Shown: piece by piece, positions 14,001 to 22,220 of the stretch
Layout: every line of letters begins with the position of its first letter
Numbering within the stretch: position 1 is the first letter of the stretch
NCBI RefSeq assembly: GCF_001434255.1
Contig: NZ_AZEY01000034.1
Coordinates: forward strand, 1-44,269
Direction of reading: 5' to 3'
Length of the DNA: 44,269 nt
From: Lentilactobacillus diolivorans DSM 14421
GTDB taxonomy: Bacteria; Bacillota; Bacilli; Lactobacillales; Lactobacillaceae
The notes under the pieces: generated by a model
The model's database searches: none
What the model saw: the letters and a program-made list of their open reading frames with translations, nothing else
Told to the model about the DNA's origin: nothing
Program-made: the position numbers and the translations under genes

Positions 14001-16943
14001 GACTTGTTTAGCAGACTTTAATGTATACCGATAAGTTGCTTCAGCAGTTGAAACTTGTCCGTTGTACGACTTCCGTGCTGATGCGAGTGTCGCTCTTTCC
14101 GCTCGATTACTATACTTAAGAACCGATCGATACTGACCATAAGAAAGATTGCTTGTGCTATTTTGCAGTTTCTGGTAAATTTGTCGCTGCTTGTTGGAGC
14201 CTTTGCTTGTGATCTTTACAATATCTGAGTCCAATCGGGCGACTAAGGCTGCTCGATTACGGCCACCGTTTTGTTCATCAGTCTTAATAGCTTGTAAATC
14301 ATGATTAATTACTTGCTTTCGGCTGTTTCCCCAATGGGCTTCTTCGTTATAAGACTTTTGAGCTGTCGCAGCATGAATAGCTCCAATCTTTTGTAAATAA
14401 CTAATCGACTTATTACTACTTGACTGTTGCCGATTTACAAAGCGATCAAGATTCTTTCCAAGTTTATCGTAAATCAGATTTTGGCTTTGATAGTCAGCAG
14501 ATAAGTGTTTGGATTTTGCCCAAGTATCGTAATTAGTCTTAATCCATCCCTTATTCGCTTTCTCGACATATCCGAGGGCTTTTTTGGTAGTTAACTGAGC
14601 ATCCTTAGGCAAACTGTTAAGTGGATTATATGCACGACGATTAGTCCGTTTTGGAGATTCACTAGCACGATTGGTTTGAGGCGAAAGGCTCTTCTGAATT
14701 TGTTTTCCAGTTTTGGAGCCTAACCACGAACCAGCGGCCGCTCCTAAGCTTCCGCCTATAAAGGTACCGGCAGGTCCTAAGAAACTACCTAATGCGGCAC
14801 CACCTTCCATACCGACCAATGTGCCGCCAAAATTTCCGATTTTAGATCCAGCATTGTGCTTATTCATTCCCATTAAGGTTGTTGAAGTTAGTGCGACATC
14901 CAACCAAGGTATTTTAGATCCAACCATTTTAGCTCCAGAAAGTAGCTTAGACATTCGACCGCCCTCAGCTATTTTAGGAGCTGATTTTTCTACATTAGAC
15001 GCCGCATTGCCAAATAAACCACTTCGAAAAAGTCCCTTAAGCGAATGTCGCGATTTAGTACCCTTTTCTGAAGGCATGTTCATCGAATTCATTGCAACAT
15101 CTTCGGCAACATTAGCCTTGGAATTTCCCATTTTCATGTTGCCCATGCCATGACTATCGCTAAGTGCAGCGGCGGCTTTGCCTAACATCTTATAGCTAAC
15201 ATAGGCAGTACCGGCAGCTGCGGCGATAGCAGTTGCATAACCAGCGACCGTTTTAAGCGGCTTCGGCATGGCAATTAAATCGCCAAGTATCTTGTTGCCA
15301 ATCTTAAGAACTTGAGTAATACCAGGCAGAACGGTCTTCGTGAAATCTAACCCCATGACGTTCAAATGCTGCTTAAAAACGTCAATTTGATTTTGCCAGG
15401 AAGACATATTCTTCTTGGCCAGATCAGCAATGTAACCATTTTTGCCGTACTTGGGTGCTTGGGCAACTTGCTTATTCAACGACTCCATCTGATCAACGTT
15501 TTTAGACAAAATCAAAGCCGACTCTTGCCCAGTTGCCCCAAACAACCCATGGAAAACAGCCGCTTTCTGAGTATCCGTCATACCTCTCATATGCCGATTT
15601 AACAGCTGAAAAATATTGTCCAAAGACATTAAATTGTTTTTTGAATCTCGCAGATCTTTATCATGCAAACCAATCGAATTAAGTGCGGCTTCGCCTTGAC
15701 CCATCGGCCCCTTGCTTGGAGACAATAAAGAGTTAATATCTTTACGTAAACCAGTCCCGGCAACAGATCCGTCCATACCATTGTTAGAAAGCACACCGAT
15801 ATCAGCAATCGTTCCGGATAAAGATTGGTTACCACTATGAGCAGTTGCACCGGCATACCGTAATGCATTACCAATGCCACTAAAATCAGTGGCCGATAGG
15901 TCAGCCCCGTAGGCCATTTGATTAAGCACGAGTTTCGAATAGTTGGCCATTTTCTTTCGAGAACTGCCGGCGGCTTTTTTGTAGCCAAACTGTTCGAGGG
16001 CCGGTGCACCATAGCCAACTACCGCACTGTACGGATCACCAGAAGCTCGGGCGGCTTGAAGAAAGTATTTATGCGAAGCTAATTCTTGATTCCCCGAATA
16101 GCCACGCCGAATGAGTTCTTCGCCACCTTTGGCCATTGCCGTCGGTGAAACCCCATATTGCAAAGCAAATTGGTTGTTTTCTTTTTCCATTGCCCGAGTT
16201 TGAGCTTTGGAAGCAGAAGCCGACTCACCACCGGTATGCAGCAAGTTTTGAATGGTCTTGTATCGGTTCTCTAGTTCGGTTGCTTCGTCCGCCGATTTCT
16301 TGAAGGCTGCCGCAACGGGAATCATTGCCATTGCAATCGTGTTACCCATATTGGTGAGCCGACTACCAGCGTCCTTTAAACGCCCAAAACTGGTTGTGGT
16401 TTTGTCGGTTTCACTGCGCGTGCGTCGTTGGGATTCTGAAACTTTATTCCCTGACTTGTTAGCTGAATTGCCAACCCGTGACAGATGTTCATCAACCTTA
16501 TTAAGGTTGTCATTCGTCTTTTGAGTAGCTTCGCTATTAGTCGCTCTATTCCACATGCCGGACACTTTTTCCTTGGTTGAATCAGCGGCCCGACCTAAAA
16601 GCTTGGTGTGTTTAGCAGCAATGTTCAGAGAGTTACTCCCCTCGTTGCCGGTGCGCTTGGTAGCATCACCAAGCCGGTTCACCGAATCAATGCTTTGATT
16701 GATCGAACGATTCATTTGGCTGTAATTACGATCAGCTAAATCACCGGTGCGCTTGATCTCGGTATTAGCTTGAGCCATTCCACGGCTTAAACCGGTAGTA
16801 TCTCCAGTTTTAGCAAGCTGTTTATTGACAATCGCCCATTTATCAACCAGCTTATCGGTTAGTTCATTAGCTTTAATTAAAGGTGCAAGATCAGCTTCAA
16901 AACGAACGCCAATACCTTCATCACGCATTAAATCTCCAGCCAT
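11091..16943 (-). CDS. Tape measure protein with two peptidoglycan-hydrolase domains
   Basis: 1950-residue protein that sets tail length and probably helps DNA cross the cell wall. The N-terminal ~700 residues are a phage-minor-tail type helical region with a small hydrophobic stretch near residue 570 (GYATAIAAAAGTAYVSYKML). A long Lys/Gln/Ala coiled-coil region follows, containing two GGLELAYTVRG/GEKGAELFLPN-type repeats. Near residue 1556 an M23 metallopeptidase domain has HDGVDFS and HVHIG (zinc ligands). Near residue 1750 a lytic-transglycosylase-like domain has INRESHWDP with the catalytic Glu. Its length predicts a tail near 300 nm at 1.5 A per residue. Confidence 0.93.
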   Translation of the reverse strand: MAGDLMRDEGIGVRFEADLAPLIKANELTDKLVDKWAIVNKQLAKTGDTTGLSRGMAQANTEIKRTGDLADRNYSQMNRSINQSIDSVNRLGDATKRTGNEGSNSLNIAAKHTKLLGRAADSTKEKVSGMWNRATNSEATQKTNDNLNKVDEHLSRVGNSANKSGNKVSESQRRTRSETDKTTTSFGRLKDAGSRLTNMGNTIAMAMIPVAAAFKKSADEATELENRYKTIQNLLHTGGESASASKAQTRAMEKENNQFALQYGVSPTAMAKGGEELIRRGYSGNQELASHKYFLQAARASGDPYSAVVGYGAPALEQFGYKKAAGSSRKKMANYSKLVLNQMAYGADLSATDFSGIGNALRYAGATAHSGNQSLSGTIADIGVLSNNGMDGSVAGTGLRKDINSLLSPSKGPMGQGEAALNSIGLHDKDLRDSKNNLMSLDNIFQLLNRHMRGMTDTQKAAVFHGLFGATGQESALILSKNVDQMESLNKQVAQAPKYGKNGYIADLAKKNMSSWQNQIDVFKQHLNVMGLDFTKTVLPGITQVLKIGNKILGDLIAMPKPLKTVAGYATAIAAAAGTAYVSYKMLGKAAAALSDSHGMGNMKMGNSKANVAEDVAMNSMNMPSEKGTKSRHSLKGLFRSGLFGNAASNVEKSAPKIAEGGRMSKLLSGAKMVGSKIPWLDVALTSTTLMGMNKHNAGSKIGNFGGTLVGMEGGAALGSFLGPAGTFIGGSLGAAAGSWLGSKTGKQIQKSLSPQTNRASESPKRTNRRAYNPLNSLPKDAQLTTKKALGYVEKANKGWIKTNYDTWAKSKHLSADYQSQNLIYDKLGKNLDRFVNRQQSSSNKSISYLQKIGAIHAATAQKSYNEEAHWGNSRKQVINHDLQAIKTDEQNGGRNRAALVARLDSDIVKITSKGSNKQRQIYQKLQNSTSNLSYGQYRSVLKYSNRAERATLASARKSYNGQVSTAEATYRYTLKSAKQVYGVHSSEYQSVKKFAQRQYDKATTAAEKQYEGTKHWAEQQRKKVVNQAKLQATEVANSLLTATGKLGGQLGRILSENALAGIVTPSTKQKKNGLTNTIARNNRGNRNAKTANEATLPGLPTYSPGAITNSRHLTAADRKVQRRANSVGIQTLPGHALGGKINRAQTALVGEGGLELAYTVRGRKARLLGVNGPQLAHLKPGEHILNAQATKRVLAGDYGQSLPGYANGTNKLGTSGATGSLDKLSKKSKSAWEKTYSDTSKSTKKIKKNTIDDYDATQKGSVIQLSQFSKQNRSQWSNIYNKTGDYTDNIRKSSVKDFDSMQKGVQGQMNQVRKGVTNAADDTATGFGHALGRMDNYAHKAMSDTINQLNNGIKGIDKSLGQFGGNNSVINPIHYAQGSNGQLSEDQIAMVNDAESGPRQEGIIRGNSLYAPQGKNRVIGLQRGDAVLNGTQMQRLSQARGITHYAKGSGVSNAFLKKLINSSAKDPSGWLKKNMTVNIKLHGTDLSKGATNTTKGAYGKYGNPWADEVWKQMKDARNGGGSGAGGNWAHNPGSGFSVTSGFGYRGATPGGLAIHDGVDFSGGRVVHAVHGGKVIREGGAPSGWGGVNGIGESLVTRSSDGYYVIYQEFNGKNNSGAPLYAKMGQNVQTGQKIAALGSSGTHVHIGVSKSNPFSNNPDSTHGWFDITKLRGGSSKGNKKTNTKHSSALSKLVAKELAPQLKWVGNHLQESTGGSAAGGSAKATGSHLHWLEQAGIPKSWYPDIIKVINRESHWDPKIANSSTGAYGIPQALPGTKMASSGSDWRSNPITQLRWMKGYIKGRYGNAKNAWSHETNVGWYAKGGLPKTNQASIVGEKGAELFLPNVSGRVFTAKDTAVMATNMMKASLSVGKMLRELERVIKKPAVSASSYRHVAKTEPTVHIETHDKFEFNIGSGVELNQRTIDKMIKQALKGERQNMARQIIEQFGGTK

Positions 16944-16958
16944 TTTATCTCACACCCC

Positions 16959-17138
16959 TTATTTACCAAAAAGGCCAGTGTTCACACCACCGGCAGTTAC
17001 GTTTTGCAATCGCTTGTAATGCAAATCGGCCAGTTTAATGTAGTACTCCAGCTCCGTTGCGGTTGCTTCTTTTAATTCATTGATATCGACACCCAGCGCC
17101 TCGTTAATGTACCAGTATGTCTCGTCTTCTTGCGCCAT
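16959..17138 (-). CDS. Tail assembly chaperone, frameshift extension
   Basis: Second half of the chaperone, in the +1 (equivalently -2) frame relative to the gene upstream. The frame is open through the upstream stop and reads F-F-K-T-S-F-G-E-A-N-T-F-L-A-E-K before the ATG at 17138, and the product ends in GVNTGLFGK. Sequences such as MAQEDETYWYINEALGVD are typical of the helical T half of G/GT chaperones. There is no good ribosome-binding site, so it is most likely made only as a fusion with the 17173-17523 product. Confidence 0.7.
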   Translation of the reverse strand: MAQEDETYWYINEALGVDINELKEATATELEYYIKLADLHYKRLQNVTAGGVNTGLFGK

Positions 17139-17172
17139 CTTCTCAGCTAGAAAAGTATTTGCTTCACCAAAA

Positions 17173-17523
17173 CTAGTTTTGAAGAAAAGAAATTGTTTCT
17201 AGATAGAAGTCTTCTAAACCAGTATGCGTATCGAAGTAAGCCCAGTTCAAAGTTTGCGGTGAAATCAAAATGTTGCTTTTCTTGTTAAAGACCGCATCCA
17301 AAAAATTACTTTCCCGAATCATACCAGCAGAACCGCGTGAATCATCAAGGATTGCAATTGCCTGGCGACGACCTGGAAATTGTTCTGTGACGGAAATCTC
17401 TTTCTCATTTTCTTGATCTACGGTGCCATCTGGTTTCAGTGGCGCACTCTTAAAAGTGAATTTATGTTGTCGTAAACGAACCTTTACATCATTAGTTGCC
17501 GTTTTCTTTGTAGTCTCAGTCAT
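17173..17523 (-). CDS. Tail assembly chaperone (G protein)
   Basis: 116 residues between the tail tube and the tape measure, the fixed position of the chaperone that coats the tape measure before tube polymerisation. The sequence (LRQHKFTFKSAPLKP, FLDAVFNKKSNILISPQTLNW) fits the XkdN-like group of contractile phages. It ends at TAG in TTCTTCAAAACTAG, where a +1 or -2 slip leads into the downstream frame. Confidence 0.72.
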   Translation of the reverse strand: MTETTKKTATNDVKVRLRQHKFTFKSAPLKPDGTVDQENEKEISVTEQFPGRRQAIAILDDSRGSAGMIRESNFLDAVFNKKSNILISPQTLNWAYFDTHTGLEDFYLETISFLQN

Positions 17524-17604
17524 GATAAAAATCCTCCATTTATTTTTAATATTTGTATGTACCCAAAAGGGTAACTACCAAAGTAGCAACCCTTTTTGAG
17601 TAAC

Positions 17605-18021
17605 TTAGATTACCGAATAGCCAAGGTTAACACATGTTAATCCCCAATCACGGGCAGTTAAAGTGTTTGAGAATGAACCATCAGGCGCTTTAGTTACCCA
17701 ACTATGCTTTGATTCAATCATTTCATTGTCTGATTTAGCAGTAAATGAGAAGTACTTGGATGCTGCCAACAAGTCGTTTAGATCTTTCATTTTTGGAGAA
17801 GCTTGTGACAAATGCACCGTCACAGTACCATGCTTGTCATTGGACTCAGAACCTGTACCGGTTCCTTGAGCATCAATAACCAAGTTGACGTTATCCTCAG
17901 CTTGAGTCCAGCCAACCATATCACCTGATTGAAAGCCAAAAAGGGAAATACCATCGACAATAATCGACACATTCTTGGCATTATAAATACTCATCAAACC
18001 GCTGTTATCACTGTTATCCAT
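17605..18021 (-). CDS. Tail tube protein (DUF3277-like)
   Basis: 138-residue beta-rich protein directly after the sheath. The pattern (SIIVDGISLFGFQSGDMV, then LSQASPKMKDLNDLLAA) is that of contractile-tail tube subunits of the DUF3277 group, which stack as hexamers inside the sheath. AGGAGG precedes the ATG. An 81-base gap to the next gene contains a GGGTTGCTAC...GGTAACTACC-like inverted pair that may reduce downstream transcription, a usual device after highly expressed tube genes. Confidence 0.78.
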   Translation of the reverse strand: MDNSDNSGLMSIYNAKNVSIIVDGISLFGFQSGDMVGWTQAEDNVNLVIDAQGTGTGSESNDKHGTVTVHLSQASPKMKDLNDLLAASKYFSFTAKSDNEMIESKHSWVTKAPDGSFSNTLTARDWGLTCVNLGYSVI

Positions 18022-18034
18022 GTTGTATCCCTCC

Positions 18035-19090
18035 TTAGTTCATTACCGAGCCGTTGATTGTGACATTATGAATAGCACCGGAACGGGTATACGAGAATGT
18101 TCCACCGTTATAAGCACGTGCCAAAATATCGGTTTGTGACTGTTGCTCACGAGTACTGAAATCAGTATCATAAGCGCCTTTACCATCAGCACCGGTTAAG
18201 ATAATGCCGTTATTCCAGGCATCATTAAGCACGTCCCGAACAATCTGTTCCAGTGTATCAATACCCACTTTGTCATAGGAAACTTTGCCGCTCTTAGGGT
18301 CTTGTAAGCGGGCCTGAATCCGATTACGCATCTCAACCTTTACCCAGATTTCGCCATGCAGGTTATCGATATACTCACCGGATAATGTGAAGCCTTCGGA
18401 AGTCTCACCAACGGAGCTGCCAGTGGTGGTAAAGTACACAATCACATGCGCTTTTTTCATTGCTGTAAATTGTGTATTGTTATACTGCTGAGGTGTGATG
18501 CCGGCCACATTTTTGAACTTCCAAGTTTGAGAACCAACAGTAAGGGAGGCAACCGCACCAACTAGACCAGCATCCAATGGTTCATTTGCCGGATGCTGAA
18601 GGCCAATCGTGTAATTTTGGGAACCCAAAGTAGCTAACGTGGTGTAATCCTCAACTTGTAGAAGTAGGAATTTACCGGCATTAGTTTCGAACATGTTAGT
18701 TAACTCAGTTGCCGTATTAGCGTCGAATTTATCCAGAACAGCAAAATACCAGCCATTCCAGAAAAAATCAGCCAAGGTATCAGATGCTTTGCCTGTTGGA
18801 TATGAAACAATCATGAGGTAATTGCCGTGTTCAGTTTGATCAAAATAACCCTTGGCCTTGGCATATGGGGCTGATGATTCATCATAATCAGTCGCTACCT
18901 CGTCAAGCGATGTATATTCTTTATAATTGCCACCCGTAACTGATGCAATTGCCCCAGTGGGTGCGGTATATCCCGTAGCGGCTTGCTCAGTCATAATTAG
19001 CAGATTTCCATAACCAACATTGGGTACGGGAATGATTTCTTGAATATTGATAACAACATCAGCGATTTGTGGCACTAACGTAGTTGCCAT
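18035..19090 (-). CDS. Tail sheath protein (DUF3383)
   Basis: 351 residues. The opening VPQIADVVINIQEI, the NLLIMTEQAA strand and the C-terminal SYDKVGIDTLEQIVRDVLNDAWNNG and REQQSQTDILARAYNGG segments are typical of DUF3383 contractile sheath proteins. Its presence with a DUF3277 tube makes this a myovirus. It is shorter than T4-type sheaths, as usual for the family. Good RBS (GGAGC) upstream, 2 bases from the preceding stop. Confidence 0.88.
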   Translation of the reverse strand: MATTLVPQIADVVINIQEIIPVPNVGYGNLLIMTEQAATGYTAPTGAIASVTGGNYKEYTSLDEVATDYDESSAPYAKAKGYFDQTEHGNYLMIVSYPTGKASDTLADFFWNGWYFAVLDKFDANTATELTNMFETNAGKFLLLQVEDYTTLATLGSQNYTIGLQHPANEPLDAGLVGAVASLTVGSQTWKFKNVAGITPQQYNNTQFTAMKKAHVIVYFTTTGSSVGETSEGFTLSGEYIDNLHGEIWVKVEMRNRIQARLQDPKSGKVSYDKVGIDTLEQIVRDVLNDAWNNGIILTGADGKGAYDTDFSTREQQSQTDILARAYNGGTFSYTRSGAIHNVTINGSVMN

Positions 19091-19092
19091 TA

Positions 19093-19575
19093 TTAATCAC
19101 GCTCCTTGTTTTCTTTGATATTTGTTTGAGTAATTTGCGGCTTATATTGATCGGCAACCGTGTAGTCGTCGCGAACGATGTAAGTCACTGTAAATAGAAA
19201 ATTGTAATCTTGGGTTTGATTCGCTAGAACTGTGTTGTCTACCACCGAATCCAGTTTGTAGGGACGCATGTTGGCTTTACTAAACTCAATTAATACGTCA
19301 GGACGATAAATCGCCTTACGAACAGCTTCAAGATTGTCTTGAGCTTCATAAGGCGATTGGGCGTGCGATTCAATTTGGACTCCAGTGAAGAACAGTTCGT
19401 TTTCAACCACGTCAATGGTGGCTAACTGATGTGAGTTAAACGGGACAATGGCAAAGTACGGAAACGGCGGTCGTTTATCATTGCTATTGCCATAGGTGGT
19501 TTCTAATCCAGTCGCATCTTTAATGACCGCTATAATGCGATTCATAAAATCCAGATGGCTAAATGTTTGGCTCAT
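19093..19575 (-). CDS. Phage neck terminator / tail completion protein
   Basis: 160 residues, last gene before the sheath. The fold impression (HLDFMNRIIAVIKDATGL..., PPFPYFAIVPFNS, then repeated beta strands) and position match neck terminator proteins (LIC_12616-like) that cap the tail and join it to the head. ATG at 19575 overlaps the upstream gene by 17 bases; a GTG three codons earlier is an alternative. Confidence 0.68.
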   Translation of the reverse strand: MSQTFSHLDFMNRIIAVIKDATGLETTYGNSNDKRPPFPYFAIVPFNSHQLATIDVVENELFFTGVQIESHAQSPYEAQDNLEAVRKAIYRPDVLIEFSKANMRPYKLDSVVDNTVLANQTQDYNFLFTVTYIVRDDYTVADQYKPQITQTNIKENKERD

Positions 19576-19939
19576 CTTTATCACTTACCTTCAATTCATA
19601 AATCACGATATCGGAATATCCCTGAAAATCTGTAATTGATTTAATGAGATATTTCATTCCCGTTCGGACATCCACAACCACAGAATCTTTAGGGGAAAAC
19701 TTGGTACCGACTAGTTCCATGTCAAAATCCAAATCAGTACCAGTATTTCGTTGGCAAGTCATAGCAGCAAAAGTCCCAACTGGTACGAGTGCCCATTTGG
19801 CTTCAAGGTCAGGCGTTCTATCAGTAATTAACTGATGCGTTTTAAAGCCGCCGCTAGACGCACCCTTATCACTGTCAGCACTATAAATTTGAATTGGCAC
19901 ACCCATTTTCTTGACGATGCTACCCATTTTTAAACGCAT
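19559..19939 (-). CDS. Head closure / stopper protein
   Basis: 126 residues in the connector cluster. The sequence is beta-rich (VPIQIYSADS, DSVVVDVRTGMKYLIKSI), as in head-tail stopper proteins of the gp16/XkdI neighbourhood. AAGGAAG lies 7 bases before the ATG. The assignment is from order (adaptor - tail completion - stopper - terminator) and general composition. Confidence 0.5.
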   Translation of the reverse strand: MRLKMGSIVKKMGVPIQIYSADSDKGASSGGFKTHQLITDRTPDLEAKWALVPVGTFAAMTCQRNTGTDLDFDMELVGTKFSPKDSVVVDVRTGMKYLIKSITDFQGYSDIVIYELKVSDKDEPNI

Positions 19940-19940
19940 A

Positions 19941-20531
19941 TTAGAACTTCCTTACTTCATAGATAATTGATTGAGCTAACCGGCCAGTATCGACCAGGGG
20001 ATTATCAACACCATGCTTGCGAGCCTTTGTGGCTGGCGCATTGTGAGGCGTTTTCCATCCTATGATTGCTTTTCGAATGTCTGCTACAACGATGTTGCCC
20101 ATATGATGCATACAACCCTCAGCCGTTTGGCGACTCATGACAATCTCATGGATTTGGTTGCGATATTCTTTAGTCCAAGCATTAAACCGTTTGTCATAAG
20201 TCTCAGTAAAGTAATGTCGAGGTGGAATTATGACTTCCTTGACCAAATAGAACATTACTTGCCCCGAATCATCGACCAGAATACCTTTACCATTGCCCCT
20301 TGTCCTAAGATGTAAGTTGTCATAATCCTTAGCGCTTTTGCCACGTGGCACGTGTTCACTCGGGATAGTCAGATACTTACTGTTAATCGGCTTGATATGT
20401 GCACCAAATTCCAGCACATGCGCAATCATTGCCAAATTGCCGCCTTCCTCTGACAGAACACCTACGAACAACTCCCGATGCATCAGCTTCTTTAGTTCAG
20501 GAATGCCTCTTTCCAGATGGTTATAACTCAT
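19941..20531 (-). CDS. Neck / head-tail joining protein (gp10-like or Mu gpG-like)
   Basis: 196 residues, basic. Contains AHVLEFGAHIKP and the C-terminal PLVDTGRLAQSIIYEV, a motif characteristic of HK97 gp10/Mu gpG-type tail completion proteins (L-x-D-T-G-R-L). The insert ILVDDSGQVMFYLVKEVIIPPRHYF is the PPRPF-like segment of the same group. Overlaps the upstream adaptor gene by 4 bases. Confidence 0.7.
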   Translation of the reverse strand: MSYNHLERGIPELKKLMHRELFVGVLSEEGGNLAMIAHVLEFGAHIKPINSKYLTIPSEHVPRGKSAKDYDNLHLRTRGNGKGILVDDSGQVMFYLVKEVIIPPRHYFTETYDKRFNAWTKEYRNQIHEIVMSRQTAEGCMHHMGNIVVADIRKAIIGWKTPHNAPATKARKHGVDNPLVDTGRLAQSIIYEVRKF

Positions 20532-20908
20532 TGTGGTAACACCGCCAAACTGATACGTGGCATACCGTTGTCACCATATAGCGACCATAAGCGATAATAA
20601 TCAGCTCCCCAGGTCGTTAGTTGCAGCCACTTTAACCAGTCCTGTGAACCAGCCTTAAAGTAAGTAACCTGAATTGGCCCAACTTTTTCAGCAGAAACTA
20701 ACGTTGAGGACGTGCCAACAATGTACTTATGGATGGTTAGGTAACGTTCTGCCATCTCCAGAATGTCAGTATCGGTAGTTGAGAAGCCATCATGAGTCAC
20801 TTTGATATGCGCATCAGAGATGTATTGCTGAATGGTGGCTTCGGCAACATCCTCAAACGTATCAGGAGCCGAGTTTTTAACGGCATCAATCGTTGTGTAA
20901 TTTGCCAT
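20528..20908 (-). CDS. Head-tail adaptor (DUF4054)
   Basis: 126 residues, largely helical, with FEDVAEATIQQYISDAHIKV and the ILEMAERYLTIHKYIV helix typical of DUF4054/gp6-type adaptors that bind beneath the portal. It follows the capsid gene and one small unknown gene, the normal place. AGGGG lies upstream of the ATG. Confidence 0.72.
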   Translation of the reverse strand: MANYTTIDAVKNSAPDTFEDVAEATIQQYISDAHIKVTHDGFSTTDTDILEMAERYLTIHKYIVGTSSTLVSAEKVGPIQVTYFKAGSQDWLKWLQLTTWGADYYRLWSLYGDNGMPRISLAVLPQ

Positions 20909-20921
20909 TCAGCTCATCCCC

Positions 20922-21302
20922 TTACTTTAGTTTTGCTTTGATAACATCTACAACGCCTTTACGATTTGCACTGGTGGTTTCGGATTTTAATAGTGCTTCT
21001 AAAACACTTTCATCTGAAATCGTTCTAATTGCATTAGTAGCATCCGCAACATTCATGTTTGCCACATCTGGCGTTTCAATTGGTGCGTAGGTCGTCGCAC
21101 TGGTTGCTGGTGTATCCTTAGCAATTTGTGAAACGTCCTCAACGATTAATTGTCCGTCAGCTACCAATGGCTTAATGAGCGGATCGGCAAGGGCCTTTTT
21201 AACCTTGTTAACTTCTTTTTGAAGCAGGTTATTCAAGCCTCGTTTTATCATCACACCATTAATTACACGGTTAAATTGAGTTCTGTTTTCAACTTTGACC
21301 AA
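20922..21302 (-). CDS. Unknown structural-cluster protein
   Basis: 126 residues between the capsid and adaptor genes. A basic helical N-terminus (VIMKRGLNNLLQKEVNKVKKAL) leads to a Thr/Pro/Ala linker and a C-terminal helical pair (ADATNAIRTISDESVLEALLKSE...GVVDVIKAKLK). The last ~40 residues resemble a small helix-hairpin module seen at the end of similarly placed phage head proteins. No function can be assigned. GGAGG precedes the ATG. Confidence 0.55.
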   Translation of the reverse strand: MVKVENRTQFNRVINGVMIKRGLNNLLQKEVNKVKKALADPLIKPLVADGQLIVEDVSQIAKDTPATSATTYAPIETPDVANMNVADATNAIRTISDESVLEALLKSETTSANRKGVVDVIKAKLK

Positions 21303-21313
21303 AGTAGCACCTC

Positions 21314-22201
21314 CTAAACGTTATCGACACGGTTTACCAAATAAGGGCGACGCAAGATAATGCCGCCTAATCGTTCGTACAAAGCAATCCGGTGAGTCCA
21401 GAAGTTGACAATCTCTTCTTGTGAGCGACTCATTGGGTCAGCAATCGCGATTTGAACGGTATCGGGTTGGTTATCAAAGATAATTAATGAATCCTTGCCA
21501 TCAGTTCCGGCACCTTTGAGTTCAGGGATTGAAACAATGCTTGAGAACCAGCCATTTGCTTGAACAACTGCCATGATTGAACGTGAGTCGTAATCACTGT
21601 AACGACGATTGAGTTCTTCATAAGCATCAGGAGCCAAGCCCAGAACCGGTTTAATATTGGAGAAACCATTTACTAACGTTAAAGTCTTACGTGCCTTACG
21701 GAGAACTTCAACGATGGCTGCTGAATCAGTGATTGCTGAAAACGGACCAGCGGTATTTGTGGTAACCGTACTATCTGGTGAGTTAAACAATCCGTTAATA
21801 CCCTTGGTTTGATCACCAACAAAGCAGATTGAATTTTCTTTCTCAGCGATTGCTCGTGCAGCAGTTGCAATTTTGGTGACATTGGGGGTTAACCCAGCCA
21901 AATGAGCTTGCTTAAGTTCCTCGTCCGTCCAAGTTGCGCCCACTTCAATTCGGAAAATAGAACTATCAACTGGCGTTAAGTCAGTATCAACCATCGGGAT
22001 ATCATTAGAACGTTCATCAGCAAGCTTGGCTTTACCAAAACTTCTAGATACGTAGTAACGATAAGATGTTGCGCCTTGAGGGATATCCGTATAAGGCTTA
22101 ATTAAACTTCGAGCTAGAAGTGATTGTTGAGGCGCTTGATAAATAGTCTTATCAATGGCTTTCAAATCTCTGGCTTCCAGCATTACATGTGAATTTGCCA
22201 T
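21314..22201 (-). CDS. Major capsid protein (DUF2184, HK97-fold)
   Basis: 295 residues. Family-typical stretches are ARDLKAIDKTIYQAPQQSLLARSL, YYVSRSFGKAK, FRIEVGATWTDEELKQA and the C-terminal RSQEEIVNFWTHRIALYERLGG(I). These belong to the encapsulin-like/DUF2184 group of HK97-fold shell proteins. It lies after protease/scaffold and cement genes, the standard order. No N-terminal delta domain is seen, consistent with a separate scaffold. Confidence 0.88.
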   Translation of the reverse strand: MANSHVMLEARDLKAIDKTIYQAPQQSLLARSLIKPYTDIPQGATSYRYYVSRSFGKAKLADERSNDIPMVDTDLTPVDSSIFRIEVGATWTDEELKQAHLAGLTPNVTKIATAARAIAEKENSICFVGDQTKGINGLFNSPDSTVTTNTAGPFSAITDSAAIVEVLRKARKTLTLVNGFSNIKPVLGLAPDAYEELNRRYSDYDSRSIMAVVQANGWFSSIVSIPELKGAGTDGKDSLIIFDNQPDTVQIAIADPMSRSQEEIVNFWTHRIALYERLGGIILRRPYLVNRVDNV

Positions 22202-22220
22202 TTTTTAAACTCAGACCTTT

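Noticed and set aside
14713-15153. 146-codon plus-strand ORF within the tape measure gene
   Set aside because: It is the reverse of a clearly coding minus-strand gene, Pro-rich because of complementary codons, and lacks a start signal.
15629-16018. 129-codon minus-strand ORF in another frame of the tape measure gene
   Set aside because: Overlaps the tape measure frame completely and has no translation signal.
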